Shown: positions 53,307-64,000, counted from the stretch's first letter. The stretch: DNA of 64,000 bases from Haemaphysalis longicornis (GCA_013339765.2 JABSTR010001160.1:1-64000); one strand, 5' to 3'. Numbers and translations: made by a program. Notes: generated from the sequence alone by a model not told the origin.

Positions 53307-54049
53307 CTTGTGGGAAGACCCAAATTTTTGGCTTGGGCTTGGCATGACAATTGGGTTCTTAAGCGGTTTTTTAGGATTCACTATATATGCATTAACCCGT
53401 CTGCGAGCTACGAGGAAGCCGAAATCCTCCCTGTTCTGTGGTAGCCGTGTTCGGTGAAACAGCAGGCAGTGCGTGATCGTACCTGACGTTGGTCATGCCG
53501 CATTCGAAGGACGTATGACTGAGCGGCTAATATTGGTAATATGCCGCCGCGATATTTGTATTTGACGAAAAAAAAAGAAACAAAACGCACATCTACGAAG
53601 ACAAGATAAGAGCGATACGGGCGCCTGTATCCGTCCTATCTTGTCATCGTCCACGACTGCTTAACGCCACGTTTGCTTTTTTCTTGTTAAACTGTAGCTC
53701 ACGGTCGGTGCACCGGTTCACCACGAAGGTGACGTTTTCATAGGCACGAAAACGTCATGAAAAAATACTTTCCAAACTCTTCAAACAACTTATCATTTGA
53801 AATAATGGTAACATGAATAAAAGAAGAGTCTCAAATGAGTCCCCCCCCCCCATATTACCATGGTTCGGAACTGCCACCTTGGCCTGCAGAATAGCAGGCA
53901 AAGCCGTTCCGGAAAAAATACGCTTTATTTCCTTTTTCCTTAGTTTAAGAACAGCCTGTTTTATTTTTTGCTTACATAATTGCACACTATTCTTCGCGTT
54001 TTTGTAGCACTTTGTATAAATTTTCCGACACTGAAAGGTGTCAATTCAA
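53307..54049. other. Unassigned stretch
   Basis: No recognised gene or element; a C10 run is at 53840-53850. Confidence 0.4.
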
Positions 54050-54385
54050 GCCAATGCTGAAACTAAGGCGAACGCATGATGTGATGGTGGCCCATGACGA
54101 CACAGACGGCCTTGATGTGAGCCGCATAGACGCTAGCGCCAGATTCATCTGCTACGCTGCCGATAAGCGCTTTTACTCTTTCCTTCTCATATGGAACCAT
54201 TGTGAAAACTATGTGGAATTATCTCCAGCACGGAGCGGCACTGCGTGATTTGCTTGTCGCACCAGATACGCCTTCCGTTTCTGCTTTGCTTTTGTGGCCT
54301 CCTTTTTAAGGTAGGTGGCTATCAAATGCTCTCATTGCTGCCACTGAAGGAAATCCAGCCAATAGCCGCAACACCGTTGTAATGA
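54050..54385 (-). repeat. Dispersed repeat Y, copy 2
   Basis: Minus-strand counterpart of 33235-33420 and longer than it. Contains GCATTTGATAGCCACC, GGCGTATCTGGTGCGACAAG and CGCAGTGCCGCTCCGTGCTG. It ends next to the SINE at 54387. Family unknown. Confidence 0.6.
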
Positions 54386-54386
54386 A

Positions 54387-54628
54387 GTAATGGTTGTGAT
54401 GGTTGTAGGGTTTAACGCGCCGGCGCAACGCAGGCGATGAGGCGCGCCGTAGTGGAGGGCTCCAGATTAATTTTGACCACCTGGGGATCTTTAACGTGCG
54501 CCGAAATTTCGTACACACGGGCGTTTTGCTTTTCGCCTTTATCATAAAAGCGGCCGCCAAGGCCGGGAACCGAACCCGCGACTTCGTGCTCAGCAGCACA
54601 ACGCCTTAGCCACTCAGCCACCGCGGCG
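54387..54628 (-). mobile_element. Ruka-like SINE, inverted copy
   Basis: On the minus strand: CGCCGCGGTGGCTGAGTGGC, box B GGTTCGGTTCC, body with CCCAGGTGGTCAAAATTAAT, and an ACAACCATCACAACCATTAC-type tail. Full length with a few substitutions. Confidence 0.85.
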
Positions 54629-55014
54629 CGTTAATGAAGTAACTCCAGCGGTCGAAGAACGCCAAGACCGGCAAAGAGAGAGAAATCGTTTGGGCAACTT
54701 TGTAAGTTGTTTGATGGGATAGAGAAGTAATTTTAGTCTGAGGTACTTTTGCACTCCCTGATTTAAGTACTGGATGTGTTGGGTGGCTGCGTTCTGCAAT
54801 CATTTAGGATTTCAAAAAATGCTGAAGAAAGCGTTGCAGGGTCGTTTTAATTGGCGCTTATCTGTGTTACGACGCATTTGACCGCATTACGCGGTTCCCT
54901 AAGTTGCTTCCTGTGTAATAGTAAGACATTGCAAAGGTTATTAATTTGCACGCGCGCTCGCGTGGTCGCGTACAGGGTCCCGCCCCCGATCGCCTTTTTT
55001 CCTTCCCACCGGAG
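54629..55014. other. Unassigned, probably intronic
   Basis: No element recognised. The last part (TTTTTTCCTTCCCACCGGAG, 54995-55014) is a good polypyrimidine tract and splice acceptor for the next exon. Confidence 0.4.
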
Positions 55015-55103
55015 CCATCGTGTCCATCATCATCATGGTGATGATCTTCGCGGGGGCCGTGGCCGCCATCTGCTGGTGCGTTCGAAGAAATCGCCGCATG
55101 ATG
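55015..55103 (+). CDS. Transmembrane exon of a Shisa/CYYR1-like protein
   Basis: An 89-base exon between an acceptor (CCGGAG|CC) and a consensus donor (ATG|GTGAGT). It encodes two bases of a split codon and 29 residues: IVSIIIMVMIFAGAVAAICW then CVRRNRRMM. This is one hydrophobic span of about 20 residues followed by a Cys-Trp-Cys and a basic stop-transfer sequence, as in single-pass proteins of the Shisa/CYYR1 type. It ends in phase 0, which matches the exon at 59378 that begins in phase 0. Confidence 0.6.
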
Positions 55104-55615
55104 GTGAGTGTGACGCTTTAACTCTTTCTTTAAGTCTAATTCGGCATTCACACTAATTACAAAACGAATCCCTTTTCTCGCCTTGTTCTACGTGATTGTA
55201 AGGAACGCCTTAATGATCAACTTTTCGTGGCAGGTCAACACCCTCTAGAAAGTTTTTTTAGATGGTGTTGCGCGGAGAGCTGGCGTCGACAGTGACGTTG
55301 CGGGAATGGGGATGATTTGTCCAGCTGTGGAAGCGATCCCAATCCATCTTTCTCCATAGGCTCTGACACCAAAATGTGCCAATGCACGCTTTGGTGTCTG
55401 AACCCAAAATAAACTGCATTTTACCACCACAACCATCCCTGGCCGAGCATTTACTAAACCTAACCGCCAAGAGGCCCCATCTGCTGGCGCCATCTGGTGG
55501 TTCGCTTTGGAACACAGCTGTTCTCACGAGCTACCGCTAATTCAGCTTTCCGGTTCGGATTCAGTAGCCTAGTGGTGGGGTCATGGGATTTCACACTAAC
55601 CCCCTGGTTTTGAGC
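55104..55615. other. Intron start, unassigned
   Basis: Nothing recognised before the LINE tail at 55616. Confidence 0.4.
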
Positions 55616-55736
55616 TCCAGTCCGGATGGCCGAAGCCGCCGCTAGGATCCAAGGAATCCTGGCTGACGGCTGAGGGAGGGGCGACCGTTCAAGTCGTCTA
55701 CCCTTCAAAAACCATCTCGGGCATCAAATAAAGTCG

Positions 55737-55815
<79 letters not shown>

Positions 55816-55907
55816 TCTGGGTCTATTGCGAAAAAATTTAGAAGCACTGAAGCTTCGAATTTTTTTCGCAATAGACCCAGAGATAGTAGTAGTAGAGTGA
55901 GAGAGAG

Positions 55908-55969
<62 letters not shown>

Positions 55970-56135
55970 CGGAGATGAGAGAGGAGAGAGAGAGGAGTGT
56001 AGGAGGAGAGAGAGGAGAGTGCGAACTTTATTGATGCCCGAGATGGTTTTTGAAGGGTAGACGACTTGTACGGTCGCCCCTACCTCAGCCGTCAGCCTTG
56101 GATCCTAGCGGCGGCTTCGGCCATCCGGACTGCTG
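55616..56135. repeat. Two opposed LINE tails forming a large hairpin
   Basis: Right-facing arm 55618-55815: AGTCCGGATGGCCGAAGCCG ... GGGCATCAAATAAAGTCGTC followed by (CT)n. Left-facing arm about 55885-56132: the same sequence inverted with (GA)n. Centre 55814-55886: ATCTCTGGGTCTATTGCG and its inverse CGCAATAGACCCAGAGAT around a short loop. Each arm is a LINE 3' end (AATAAA then a dinucleotide tail); the left-facing one continues into the LINE at 56000-58420. Confidence 0.8.
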
Positions 56136-58420
56136 TGAGTTGTGGCTCCGGCGTGTTCTACAGTCTTAATATCGTATCTTGTAAGTGTATTCATACCGTA
56201 CTTGATATTATACGTGGTCATATTTTTTGGAGCTCATGGCAGGACCATATGATGGGCTGTAGGTCTGCTCTGCTGTTGCACAAATTGTCGAGGTTTGAGT
56301 AAAGGTCTGGATAGCAGCGGTTGAGGGAAACAGGGCTCGGAAAAGTGTTCGTCTGCAACCATCGCCACGTGACAGCCTCTTTCCTGGAAAGAGTTTAGTG
56401 GACCGGTGGATATTTGCATCTGGATAACCTGTCGGGATTTATTCTAGCCCTGTATATGACTTGCCTGTCTTTGTGTGTTCTAATAGTGTGTGCTTGGTCT
56501 TGGCTTTCCTGAGCTGTCTGGTGTGGGGATGGTGGTGGTTGTGTTGGCGTCGTAGGCAACACAGCTCGGTTGGCAACAGCTCGAGCGATTGTGTGGGCCA
56601 ATGCATTTCCCTGTAGACCGCAGTGGGCCGTAGTTCATATTAAAATAGTTTTAGTTTGGTTGGTTGTCTTTTGTAACAGTGAGGCTGGTGTATGGGAGAC
56701 CTGCTTTCTGCGAAGTTAAGTATGGTGGTCTTCGAGTCGCTTATGATCGTGGTTGCTCGGGTAGAATTTAAGCAATGGCAATGGCCATTTCCTCGCCCTG
56801 AGTGGGATCTTTGGCCGGCGTGGATGCTAATGCCATTGTGACTCCGTCATTGCTGACGACTGCAATCGCCGTGGCGTTGAGATAAGAGCCACCGTCGCAG
56901 TAGTCGGCAGCGTCAACGTAAGCAATCTCCCGTGGCTCACAATGGTTTCAGAAACGTTTGCAAAAGCTCGTGCTCTAGCTTGTCTTCTTTCCATGTTTAG
57001 CTCTGGATGCATGTTTCTTGGTAGTGGAGGGATGCGAATTTATTTTCGCCATTCGTGTGGGAATTCAACTACGTTTTGGAGGGAACTTCCGCTTCGGATT
57101 CCTAGTGACTGCAGAATTTGTCTTCCTGTTTTGCTTTTAGCACGCGTTCCAATTGGGATGTTTGTTGCGCTTCAATTAGTTCGCAATCGAGTTGTTGATG
57201 CAGAGCGCTTCGAAGCGTTCGTTGGGCGTGGTAACTGGTAATCCTGTTGCCTGTTTATAAACGTTAAGCCATTAATTTAAGGCGAAGCTTTTTACCTCTA
57301 CCCCCCAAGGGTTTTGTCGGGACCGTTGTTGTCAACAGAAAACTCCCACGAACAAGTAAAAGTTACTGGTATTGCCAGGAATTGAACCTGGCACGAATAG
57401 AGAAACTGAGCGAGAGCCCGTTGTCTTACCGATTGAGCTACGAGCCCACGTGGAGACGGGGAAGACAGACGGTGCACTCACCGAGCACATCTGCCGGTTT
57501 ACCCTCTGCGTACTCGCTGAATGCCGCGTGATAGCGTGACGTGACCTCTCGCACCGCTGTGCGCTCCACCCACGGCGCGTGTAGCGACCGTGCGCGCCTT
57601 GCGCATGCGCTGAAAGTTATAAAAATAAAGGAAACTCACACCAGCGCAAGGCATGGCAGTTCTCCTCCGTCTCTGCCGCCGATCTCATTGCCTCCGTCGG
57701 CGGCGACAAAGACTGAGGAGAAGTGCGGTCGTCTAACACCGGGATTGAGCTTCCTTTAATTTTATAAAAAGAGTTTCCCCTCATTTGCTTCCCCAATAAA
57801 ACTCAACCAACCACCGTTCAAGAATCATGCACTGATTTAACCTTAGCAAATAATGTCTCTGTGAAGAAAGAAAGGGCGTGGTTATGTGCATTTAACTTGT
57901 CTCTGTTTCACTCATTGTAGAGCCTTGTGTGTGAATTCATGTGACATCGCATGGGTAATCGTTGTGGGCGTCGTGTACAGCCTCGTTTTCCAACTACCTT
58001 CACACTGCAGGGTGGATTGGCGCGCATTTTTTACTTTCTCGTCATTTTTTTGCTGTAGGACAGAAATGCAGCACGTGGCATTACTAATTACGAATGTTTG
58101 TACCAGCCGTATGCGCGGGTCTCCCTTCATAGCTCTATTCTTGTTTTCCACTCTGGCGATGAGTCGCAAAGTGAGCCGAGCGCTCTTCTCGAGGTGAAGG
58201 ACAGTCTCTTTGTTGTGACCATTAGATTTCAGTCGTGGGCCGAGGATTGTAATGCTGTTTACGACTGGGATCTTCTGGTACTTGGCGTAGACGCAGATGT
58301 CGGGAGTCGATGGGTCTCTTTTCTGTCTCCTACCGGTAGGCTGATAGACCAGCAACTGGGATTTCGGAGGAGAACAGTCCAGTCCTCGTTCTCGAACATA
58401 CTCTCGCACCACCCAGCAAC
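56000..58420 (-). pseudogene. I-type LINE, decayed, with an internal insertion
   Basis: Minus strand, 58412-57912: the C-terminal part of the RT region (GLDCSPPKSQLLVYQP, IPVVNSITILGPRLKSNGHN, RLVQTFVIS). After an interruption (57250-57890) the frame resumes as IPIGTRAKSKTGRQILQSLG (about 57170), HPSTTKKHASRAKHGKK and an RNase H domain: EIAYVDAADYCDGGSYLNAT with catalytic Asp, then GEEMAIAIA and a stop. The C-terminal end is decayed and the 3' UTR ends in AATAAAGTTCGCAC and (CT)n near 56000. The region 56145-56790 is low in recognisable coding. Confidence 0.7.
57250..57890. mobile_element. Insert with tRNA-like segment inside the LINE
   Basis: Contains a minus-strand tRNA-like stretch at 57369-57448 (box A GTAGCTCAATCGG, B box GGTTCAATTCC) with an enlarged anticodon region and unpaired ends, so not a working tRNA. 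The rest is CG-rich and ends near CCAATAAAACTCAACCAACC. Probably a tRNA-derived SINE; exact limits unclear. Confidence 0.45.
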
Positions 58421-59377
58421 TTTTTTTTTTTTACAGCACCATGTTCTCCCAGGTCAATTTTATGCATTATTTTCAAAAATGAGGGTAGTTTGGTATCTTT
58501 TATAGCTTGGTTTAGCCTACCAGACGTTCTATGAATTCAGAGATTCTTTTAATACTACGACGCGATAAAGAGAAGGATTCGGGGTACGTCGAAGTGGCCA
58601 CGTTGGTGAAATACGCATCCCGGCCATGGCGGGGAGTAGGAATAAACGTCTCTATGGAGCAGTCAGCCCTGGGGAAGAGTCCTCATTCCAGGACACCTTG
58701 GGACCGTTTCGGCTTCTTGGGCTCTCTTCACCAGCCAGGGCTAGTCATCAGGGTACGAGCCGGACAGTGCTCTCTCCCAGTGCTCATGGGAGGGGAAGGG
58801 CTCCGGGCACTCACTGACATGGCAGGGATACGGGGGGTCGGAGAGGTGTATCCTTGTGCATGTGTGTCCCAGCTGTTGTTTGTGTCCTTGCACGTTGTGT
58901 GTCCTTCCCCTCTTACGTCCGCCTTTTGTGCGCAATCGTATTGAAGTAGTAGATTACCAATATACCCCGAATTCAACCCTTAATAAGGACACACCCCCTT
59001 CCTCCCTTCCACTGACTTCACGCACAACACTCCTCGATGTGGTCCTCGGGATGAATACTCAGCGCAGTTACAAACTTCACACACTCGCCACTCTGTTTAC
59101 ACTCGTCCACAGGCTTAGCTGGAGCAACGCTTTACCCATTTACGTCTCCTCCTCTTTGGTGTGCGGTAATTCAATCACAATTGCTGCATTTCTTTCAAGT
59201 TTAAAGGGCTGTTAAGTCCTCCACACTCGTTTGCACAGTTTTTCTTAGGAACATTTGAGATATTCCTCGCTAACGTCCAATGTGATGTTCCAGCTAAGCC
59301 TGTGGACGACTGTAGCACACATTATTGATACCTCTGATACTAACGGTTCTACTTGCTCCGTAACCGGTCCTTCGCAG
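58421..59377. other. Unassigned, probably intronic
   Basis: No family recognised. Frames here are short. The end is the polypyrimidine and acceptor of the next exon (GGTCCTTCGCAG, 59366-59377). Confidence 0.4.
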
Positions 59378-59683
59378 GCTATGCAGCAGCCGCTGATGCC
59401 GCCACCCATGGTTCCAGTGGCTCCAGTTACGGCAGGCGCAACCACCTACGGTTTCCCGGGCCATCAACCCCCCATGCCGGCTGCAGTGATGTCGCCGGTC
59501 ATGCCCTACCCTCCCCAACAAGACTTCTACCAGCAGCCGGCTCCACCCTACCCACAGGAGGCCTTGTACGCCGGAAACAACATAGCGCATGTACAGCAGC
59601 CGTCCACCATACCCATGCCCTCGCCGTCAGCGCCGCCGGAGCCACCGCCGCCCTACGGATACCAAGCGAACTACCCGCGCTGA
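59378..59683 (+). CDS. Proline-rich last exon of a Shisa/CYYR1-like protein
   Basis: Acceptor TTCGCAG| precedes GCT ATG CAG; 101 codons and TGA at 59681-59683. The peptide is rich in Pro, Gln, Tyr and Met (AMQQPLMPPPMVPVAP; PYPPQQDFYQQPAPPYPQ) and ends PEPPPPYGYQANYPR, containing a PPPY motif that binds WW domains such as those of NEDD4-type ubiquitin ligases. Short cytoplasmic proline-rich tails with PY motifs are typical of the Shisa, CYYR1, WBP1 and VOPP1 group. Start in phase 0 fits the 55015-55103 exon. The upstream in-frame ATG at 59255 lies before the acceptor and is not preferred. Confidence 0.65.
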   Translation, partial: AMQQPLMPPPMVPVAPVTAGATTYGFPGHQPPMPAAVMSPVMPYPPQQDFYQQPAPPYPQEALYAGNNIAHVQQPSTIPMPSPSAPPEPPPPYGYQANYPR

Positions 59684-60540
59684 AGTCGTTTCCGAAGTCA
59701 CAGCACATGTATACGTCGTTACCAGAAGGGTTGCGCTCAGACATATCCTCCTTTACAAAAACTACGCCGAAACTGAGGTAGTCGAAAGGTGGAGGGTCTG
59801 GAGCCTCGCACTATCTTAGAAGTAAGATATAGGCTACCACCCAGACCCGGATAGTTATGCACCACCCTCACTGGAAACCTGTCAGAACACCCAGGGTGTA
59901 TACCGACCGGATGGGTACGTGTCAAGCAAAAGGTGATATCATCATTGTTATATCGTCTTCATCATCGCCATCACGCGCCCAGTCCACCGAAGGCCACAAT
60001 TTTCTGCCTTCTTGCCTTGCGCCAACGAAAACCTCCGAACTGTGCCATAAAGGGGGAAATCCGCTTGCTGAGTGTCTTCGTGCGCGTTCTGAGTGCTAGG
60101 TTCTGTGTGTTGCGTGTAATTAACATTAAAGCTGTTACGCCCTGCGCTGAGGGCACGTTACGTTCTCTATTTTCCCGCTTACTTCTCTCTCCTTCTCGGA
60201 TTCATTACGCTGCGGCAGTCGTCCGCAGTGCCAAGATGGCCACACCAACTCGTAAGCTCGGCTCCACTGCGGCGCGGTATTGTTGCATTCACATTGATTG
60301 CGAATGGGTTTTCTATGAGCCTAAGGCGTCGCTCGAGGGAGTCATATGGTATGGTCAATGAGGTTCAAGCTTCGCACTCGGACTTGCCGTCTTTCGTAAT
60401 TTTCTGAGCGCGTTTCGTATAAAAAGACAAGGAGTGTAGGAGGCAAAACACCTTGTGGTGCCGTGAGCTAGACTAGTAGGATGGCTTCGAATACCAAGCT
60501 GTCAATTTACTGGGCACTGAAGAACATGTCTTCTGTAAAA
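59684..60540. other. 3' UTR of the proline-rich exon and unassigned DNA
   Basis: Sequence following the stop at 59683 is probably 3' UTR at first; an AATTAACATTAAAGCTG near 60117 is a weak polyadenylation candidate. 60160-60360 is moderately CG-rich (GTCCGCAGTGCCAAGATGGC). No gene recognised. Confidence 0.35.
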
Positions 60541-60544
60541 GTGC

Positions 60545-60548
60545 TCAT

Positions 60549-60600
<52 letters not shown>

Positions 60601-60602
60601 AT
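60545..60602. repeat. (TTTA)n tail of the CR1-like LINE
   Basis: About 14 TTTA units. On the minus strand it reads (TAAA)n and follows the LINE 3' UTR (CCCCCTTATGTAATGCCTTC), so it is the element's own 3' tail. Confidence 0.85.
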
Positions 60603-61060
60603 ACATGAGAGCCCAGAAGGCATTACATAAGGGGGATACAAACAGGAGGTTACTAGAGCATCATGTCAGGGAGTAATACTAGTAATAAAACTGACCAATA
60701 GCACAAGCAACATTACTAATAACACAGTAAGTAATAAACACAGTAAGCAGAGAGGAAACCTATTTCAAATAGCAATAAACATTCATATACGTTACACACT
60801 AACTGTCAATGGTTGCTACAAGTTATTGTCAACTTCTAAGTAAGTTAGTACTGAAGATTGGAAAAGGGAGGATTCTGTAATAGCGACGACGTTTGAGGGC
60901 AGCGCGTTCCACTCGTTTATGGATGACAGCAGAGGTGAAAATTGATATTTCCTAGTGCGTGAGTGTATGAGATTGACCTTATGCGCATGATCAACGCGAG
61001 CAGAAACATAGGGAGCCGGGTGAATGAATGTTCGGGAAAATGACAAGTCACAATGATATA
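60603..61060 (-). pseudogene. CR1-like LINE C-terminus and 3' UTR
   Basis: The minus-strand frame 61046-60816 reads YVSARVDHAHKVNLIHSRTR, KYQFSPLLSSINEWNALP and NVVAITESSLFQSSV, then a stop. This is the C-terminal end of CR1/Jockey-type reverse transcriptases (R-T-x-x-Y-x-x-S-F-F-P-x-x-I-x-x-W-N-x-L-P). The 3' UTR includes CTTATGTAATGCC and a (TAAA)n tail. 5'-truncated. Confidence 0.7.
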
Positions 61061-62637
61061 AACTATAATATATATGATATAAGCATAATCTCTCACGTAT
61101 GCTGTTAAGACATCAGAAATGGGACCAAATGAAATAACATCCTCCAAAAGATGGGATCCTTACAAAGGTGTACGCAGGTCAGCTGTCAAGCTGGCCTGCG
61201 TATGTCTCTGTGCGCTGCTTTTTTACGCAGCTCTCTGTAAAGGAGTCGAGGGTCTCTCAAGCTGTCCGACCGAGGTCTTTGCCTCTGCATCCTCGACTCT
61301 TGGTTGAAATGGAAACAATGAACAAACCACGAAAAGAGTGAGAGAGAGAGAAAGAAAGAAATAGAGAGAAAAATGAAAATACGGCTGCCAAGGCAATATA
61401 GAAAGAACAAAACACGAGTCTCCCCACTTACATAGAACGAAAAGAGGACAAGTACTTACAGCAGAAAGGAGAAAAGCCATAAAAGCACCCAAATTTAGTC
61501 TCTGATTGGGGATTGCTGTGATGTGTGTTAACCGTCAGGCCTGCCAATATACCTTAAAGGGTGGGGGGCACATACGATACCGGAGGTAAAACTATCAGTG
61601 TCAACGACATTCACTTAGCGATGCCTCGCGATATGTTGCGCCTCGGGTGGATCTTAATTGCTGAACCTAGCAGAGCCTCGTGCCGGGGCTAGTTGGTGCA
61701 GTTTCGCATTCAAATTTACCGCGCGCTTCATACTTAGACAAGCGACAAGACAAGTCAACAAACAATCCAATCCATGGTGGGCAAACTGGAAAGTAGTTTA
61801 TTCAACGTTTGAATCCATATGACTATTTTGTGGTGCGAAAAAAGATGAAAAGATGAGAACGAAACCAAAACTGCTAGTTTTCTGAGGAATTGTTCTTCAA
61901 TGATGCCTATTGTGATAGCTATCACTGTTGTTTCATTTTAGTGGAACTTGGCTCTGCAAAGAAGAAGAAGCTCCAGTGAAAACGAAATTACGATATTGAG
62001 GCTGATAAAAAAAATGGCGGTGTGAGTTTTTCCCCAAGCCTCTCTATATATAGATACGTACACTACGAAGCTCATTTTTAGTTTGTAGGTTCATGTCGTC
62101 TAGTCATAAGGTTTAGGAAAATATGCAAAAGTCATGTGTCTGCTCAACACAAAATTTTTCAATTGCCAGATGTCCAAATTAATTGCCTCTTGAAAAAATC
62201 TCTTAATATTTGCACTTTCAGCTGTATGTTTTGTTTGTGGGCTTTTGAGAACCTAAACTTCAGGAAGACACACAGGAAACATTGTCTTTCTTAAAATAAA
62301 AAGAAATCAGGGCTCAAAGGGTTAAACATGGTATTGACTTCCTCGCGTACTCATGAGCCATCCGATATTTTTCTTCAGCATAGCGACTTCCGTATCAGCG
62401 AGTGCTATTGGCGGAACGCTGACACATTCGCCATGTGCTTCCGAGAGCGCGAATGGGGCTTTCAACGGAATTTTATCTCGCCTATTTTAGCCCGTTGTTT
62501 TATTTTCTGGTTGTCTTCGGTTTTAAAAGCACGTATGACGTATACCCTTAATTAAAAAGAACGCTGATACTCTGGATTATTTGCTTACGTTTTGTTGCCG
62601 TATACGTAACGTATCCTTCGTGTTGAACATTGTTGAC
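61061..62637. other. Unassigned stretch
   Basis: Short imperfect microsatellites (GAGAGAAA near 61340, TATATA near 62042) and AT-rich sequence. 61172-61200 contains an inverted pair CGCAGGTCAGCTGTCAAGCT/GGCCTGCG. No gene recognised. Confidence 0.4.
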
Positions 62638-62698
62638 ATGTATATGTATCATGTATATGTATATGTATATGTAGATGTATATGTATATGTATATGTAG
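62638..62698. repeat. (TATATG)n repeat
   Basis: About ten imperfect hexamers (TGTATATGTA...). It sits at the 3' end of the Penelope-like element. Confidence 0.9.
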
Positions 62699-62699
62699 T

Positions 62700-63915
62700 A
62701 GAACTTTGAAGATGGTAGAGAAAACAAGCGAAGAAAAACTTCGAACAAGGTAAAAGCACGATTGTGGCCTACGTTTCAGCAAAGAGAACTTGCTTTCCTC
62801 AGGGCAATCTCTCGCCTGGCAGGCAGGGTTTATATAGGGGTAGGACCCCAGGTGAAAGGAGAGGGAAGATGGAAGGGAAATTGAGCAAGCTGATTGGTTT
62901 CGGAGTGTGTCGGGGAGAGGTGAGGGGCCAAGAAGGTTGTCTAGTTTAAGCCGCGAAGTAGGTCACACGGAAGTCAGCTGGTGGCTGATATTCGTGGAAT
63001 TTTTGGACAGAAACGATGAGAGGGTGCTTATTGACCCGCCGCGGGGTATAGGGAAAGGATCTCAGAACCGCCGGAAGCAGACCAGGCGGTGAGGGTGGGG
63101 TCCTTATCAGAAACTATCTGCCAGCCTCAGGTCAAAAGAAAAGAATGAGACGGGGGAAAACTAACTAGGTCAAGAAAAAAGAAAAAAAGGAGAAAGAAAC
63201 AGGGAGGGAAAACACATAAACCCACACACAAAAGAAAAAGCAATGACCGGGCAACTTAAATGGCACATGTCACCCATGGCAACATTCCAGGAACAGGCCT
63301 GTCCTGAAACTCAAAAACGAAAAGATAAAGTTAGAGTGACTTACGGGGCACAAGTCCACGCGGAGTAAAAATAAAAATAAAAAATAAAAAAGGAGAAATT
63401 AAATAAATAAAATTGAATTCCAAAAGCAAGGTTGGAGGCATGAGGGCGAGTATTAGGCTAGACGCTAACGAATGAAAAAAAGAAAAAGAAATTAGGTGAC
63501 CAGGTACAGAGCAGAGTGAACGGTCATAGTCTTTGGATGAGGTATATGCACGAAAATGCCTAATGCTGTATTCCCGGTGAATATCGCAAGGATTCCAAGT
63601 TGCCCTTAGACGCATTAATTCCAGCAGGTTCCATGGAGTTGAATTTGTGAATTAAGTAGGATTCTCGGTATTTCCTGTCCCTAGGAGACTTAAAATTTGA
63701 CTGAAGTATATATAACTTAAGGTCATCAAAATTGTGGCCTGGTTGGTTGAAATGCTGCGCTACAGCTATGGAGGATTTGCTAAGAGTATCTGCCCGGTGA
63801 CCATTAAGCCGTAGGCTCATAGACTGGCTCGTTTCGCCTATATACTGTTTGTGGCACATTGAGCATTCCAACATATACACAATGTTGGATGAAGCGCACG
63901 TAAAACTTGAATAAA
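62700..63915 (-). pseudogene. Penelope-like element, GIY-YIG end and 3' UTR
   Basis: The minus-strand frame from about 63915 to 63560 reads CASSNIVYMLECSMCHKQYI then GETSQSMSLRLNGHR, a GIY-YIG nuclease with its YIG motif intact, followed by HFNQPGHNFDDLKL and a typical C-terminal part (RKYRESYLIHKFNSMEP). Reverse transcriptase is absent. The 3' UTR down to 62700 ends with GCAAGTTCTCTTTGCTGAAA and CGTAGGCCACAATCG, typical of these elements. It belongs to a different Penelope-like family from 36640-37600. Confidence 0.7.
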
Positions 63916-64000
63916 TCTTGTGAATTAAAAAACTTGAATTAAGCTTTTTCTTTTGTGTGTGGGTTTATGTGGTTTCCCTTCCTGTTTCTTTCTCCTTTTT

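Noticed and set aside
53081..53457. Poly-Gly and poly-Pro frames
   Set aside because: Arise from the 52-base G run.
57369..57448. tRNA gene
   Set aside because: A and B boxes are present but the acceptor ends do not pair and the anticodon region is enlarged; probably a SINE.

Overview
This window is arthropod nuclear DNA, most likely from a hard tick. The evidence is four copies of a tRNA-headed SINE resembling the tick family I know as Ruka, several lineages of LINE, Penelope-like, BEL/Pao and DNA transposons, abundant microsatellites, and host exons bounded by GT/AG splice sites. I see no prokaryotic operon, rRNA or CRISPR. Most long open frames are broken transposon remnants or low-complexity artefacts.

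Host genes appear only as isolated exons. A minus-strand exon at 1898-2083 encodes the Cys/His-rich (TRAF-type) zinc-finger start of an FBXO30/FBXO40-like protein. A minus-strand exon at 7818-8126 encodes a perfect CHHC zinc finger of the GTSF1 (gametocyte-specific factor, piRNA co-factor) family. A plus-strand exon at 14840-14896 is the first 19 codons of a beta-tubulin, ending in a splice donor at the classical intron position. Three plus-strand exons at 42198-42336 (signal peptide), 55015-55103 (transmembrane segment) and 59378-59683 (proline-rich tail with PPPY) look like parts of one Shisa/CYYR1-type single-pass membrane protein gene; the last two are phase-compatible, the first is a weaker link.

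Layout. 1-14.4 kb: SINE, FBXO exon, a broken I-type LINE, two MITE families with small palindromes at their ends, a clean hAT-type MITE with an 8-bp target duplication, the GTSF1-like exon, and LINE tails. 14.6-20.3 kb: beta-tubulin exon 1, a 25-bp minisatellite and an I-type LINE remnant. 20.4-27.2 kb: two copies of one Tx1/L1-like LINE on the minus strand; the second is split by a 1,529-bp insertion flanked by a 4-bp target duplication. 27.6-33.4 kb: LINE tail, a 178-bp satellite interrupted by a MITE, a pogo/Tigger element with intact termini, and an identical 265-bp direct repeat carrying a tRNA cloverleaf. 33.4-42.1 kb: a decayed tandem array, a Penelope-like remnant and a CR1/Jockey-like LINE. 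42.2-46.6 kb: the signal-peptide exon, then a pogo-like element nested in a MITE nested in a tRNA-like sequence. 46.69-53.09 kb: an almost complete, very young BEL/Pao LTR retrotransposon (two 504-bp LTRs, one visible difference, 5-bp target duplication). 53-64 kb: a 52-base G run, SINE, the two later exons of the membrane-protein gene, an inverted pair of LINE tails forming a large hairpin, an I-type LINE, a CR1-like tail and a second Penelope-like remnant.

I found no convincing new multi-gene system. The most unusual material is the pair of MITE families whose ends combine two short palindromes, the nested insertions, and the young BEL/Pao element whose two frame changes leave gag and pol out of register.
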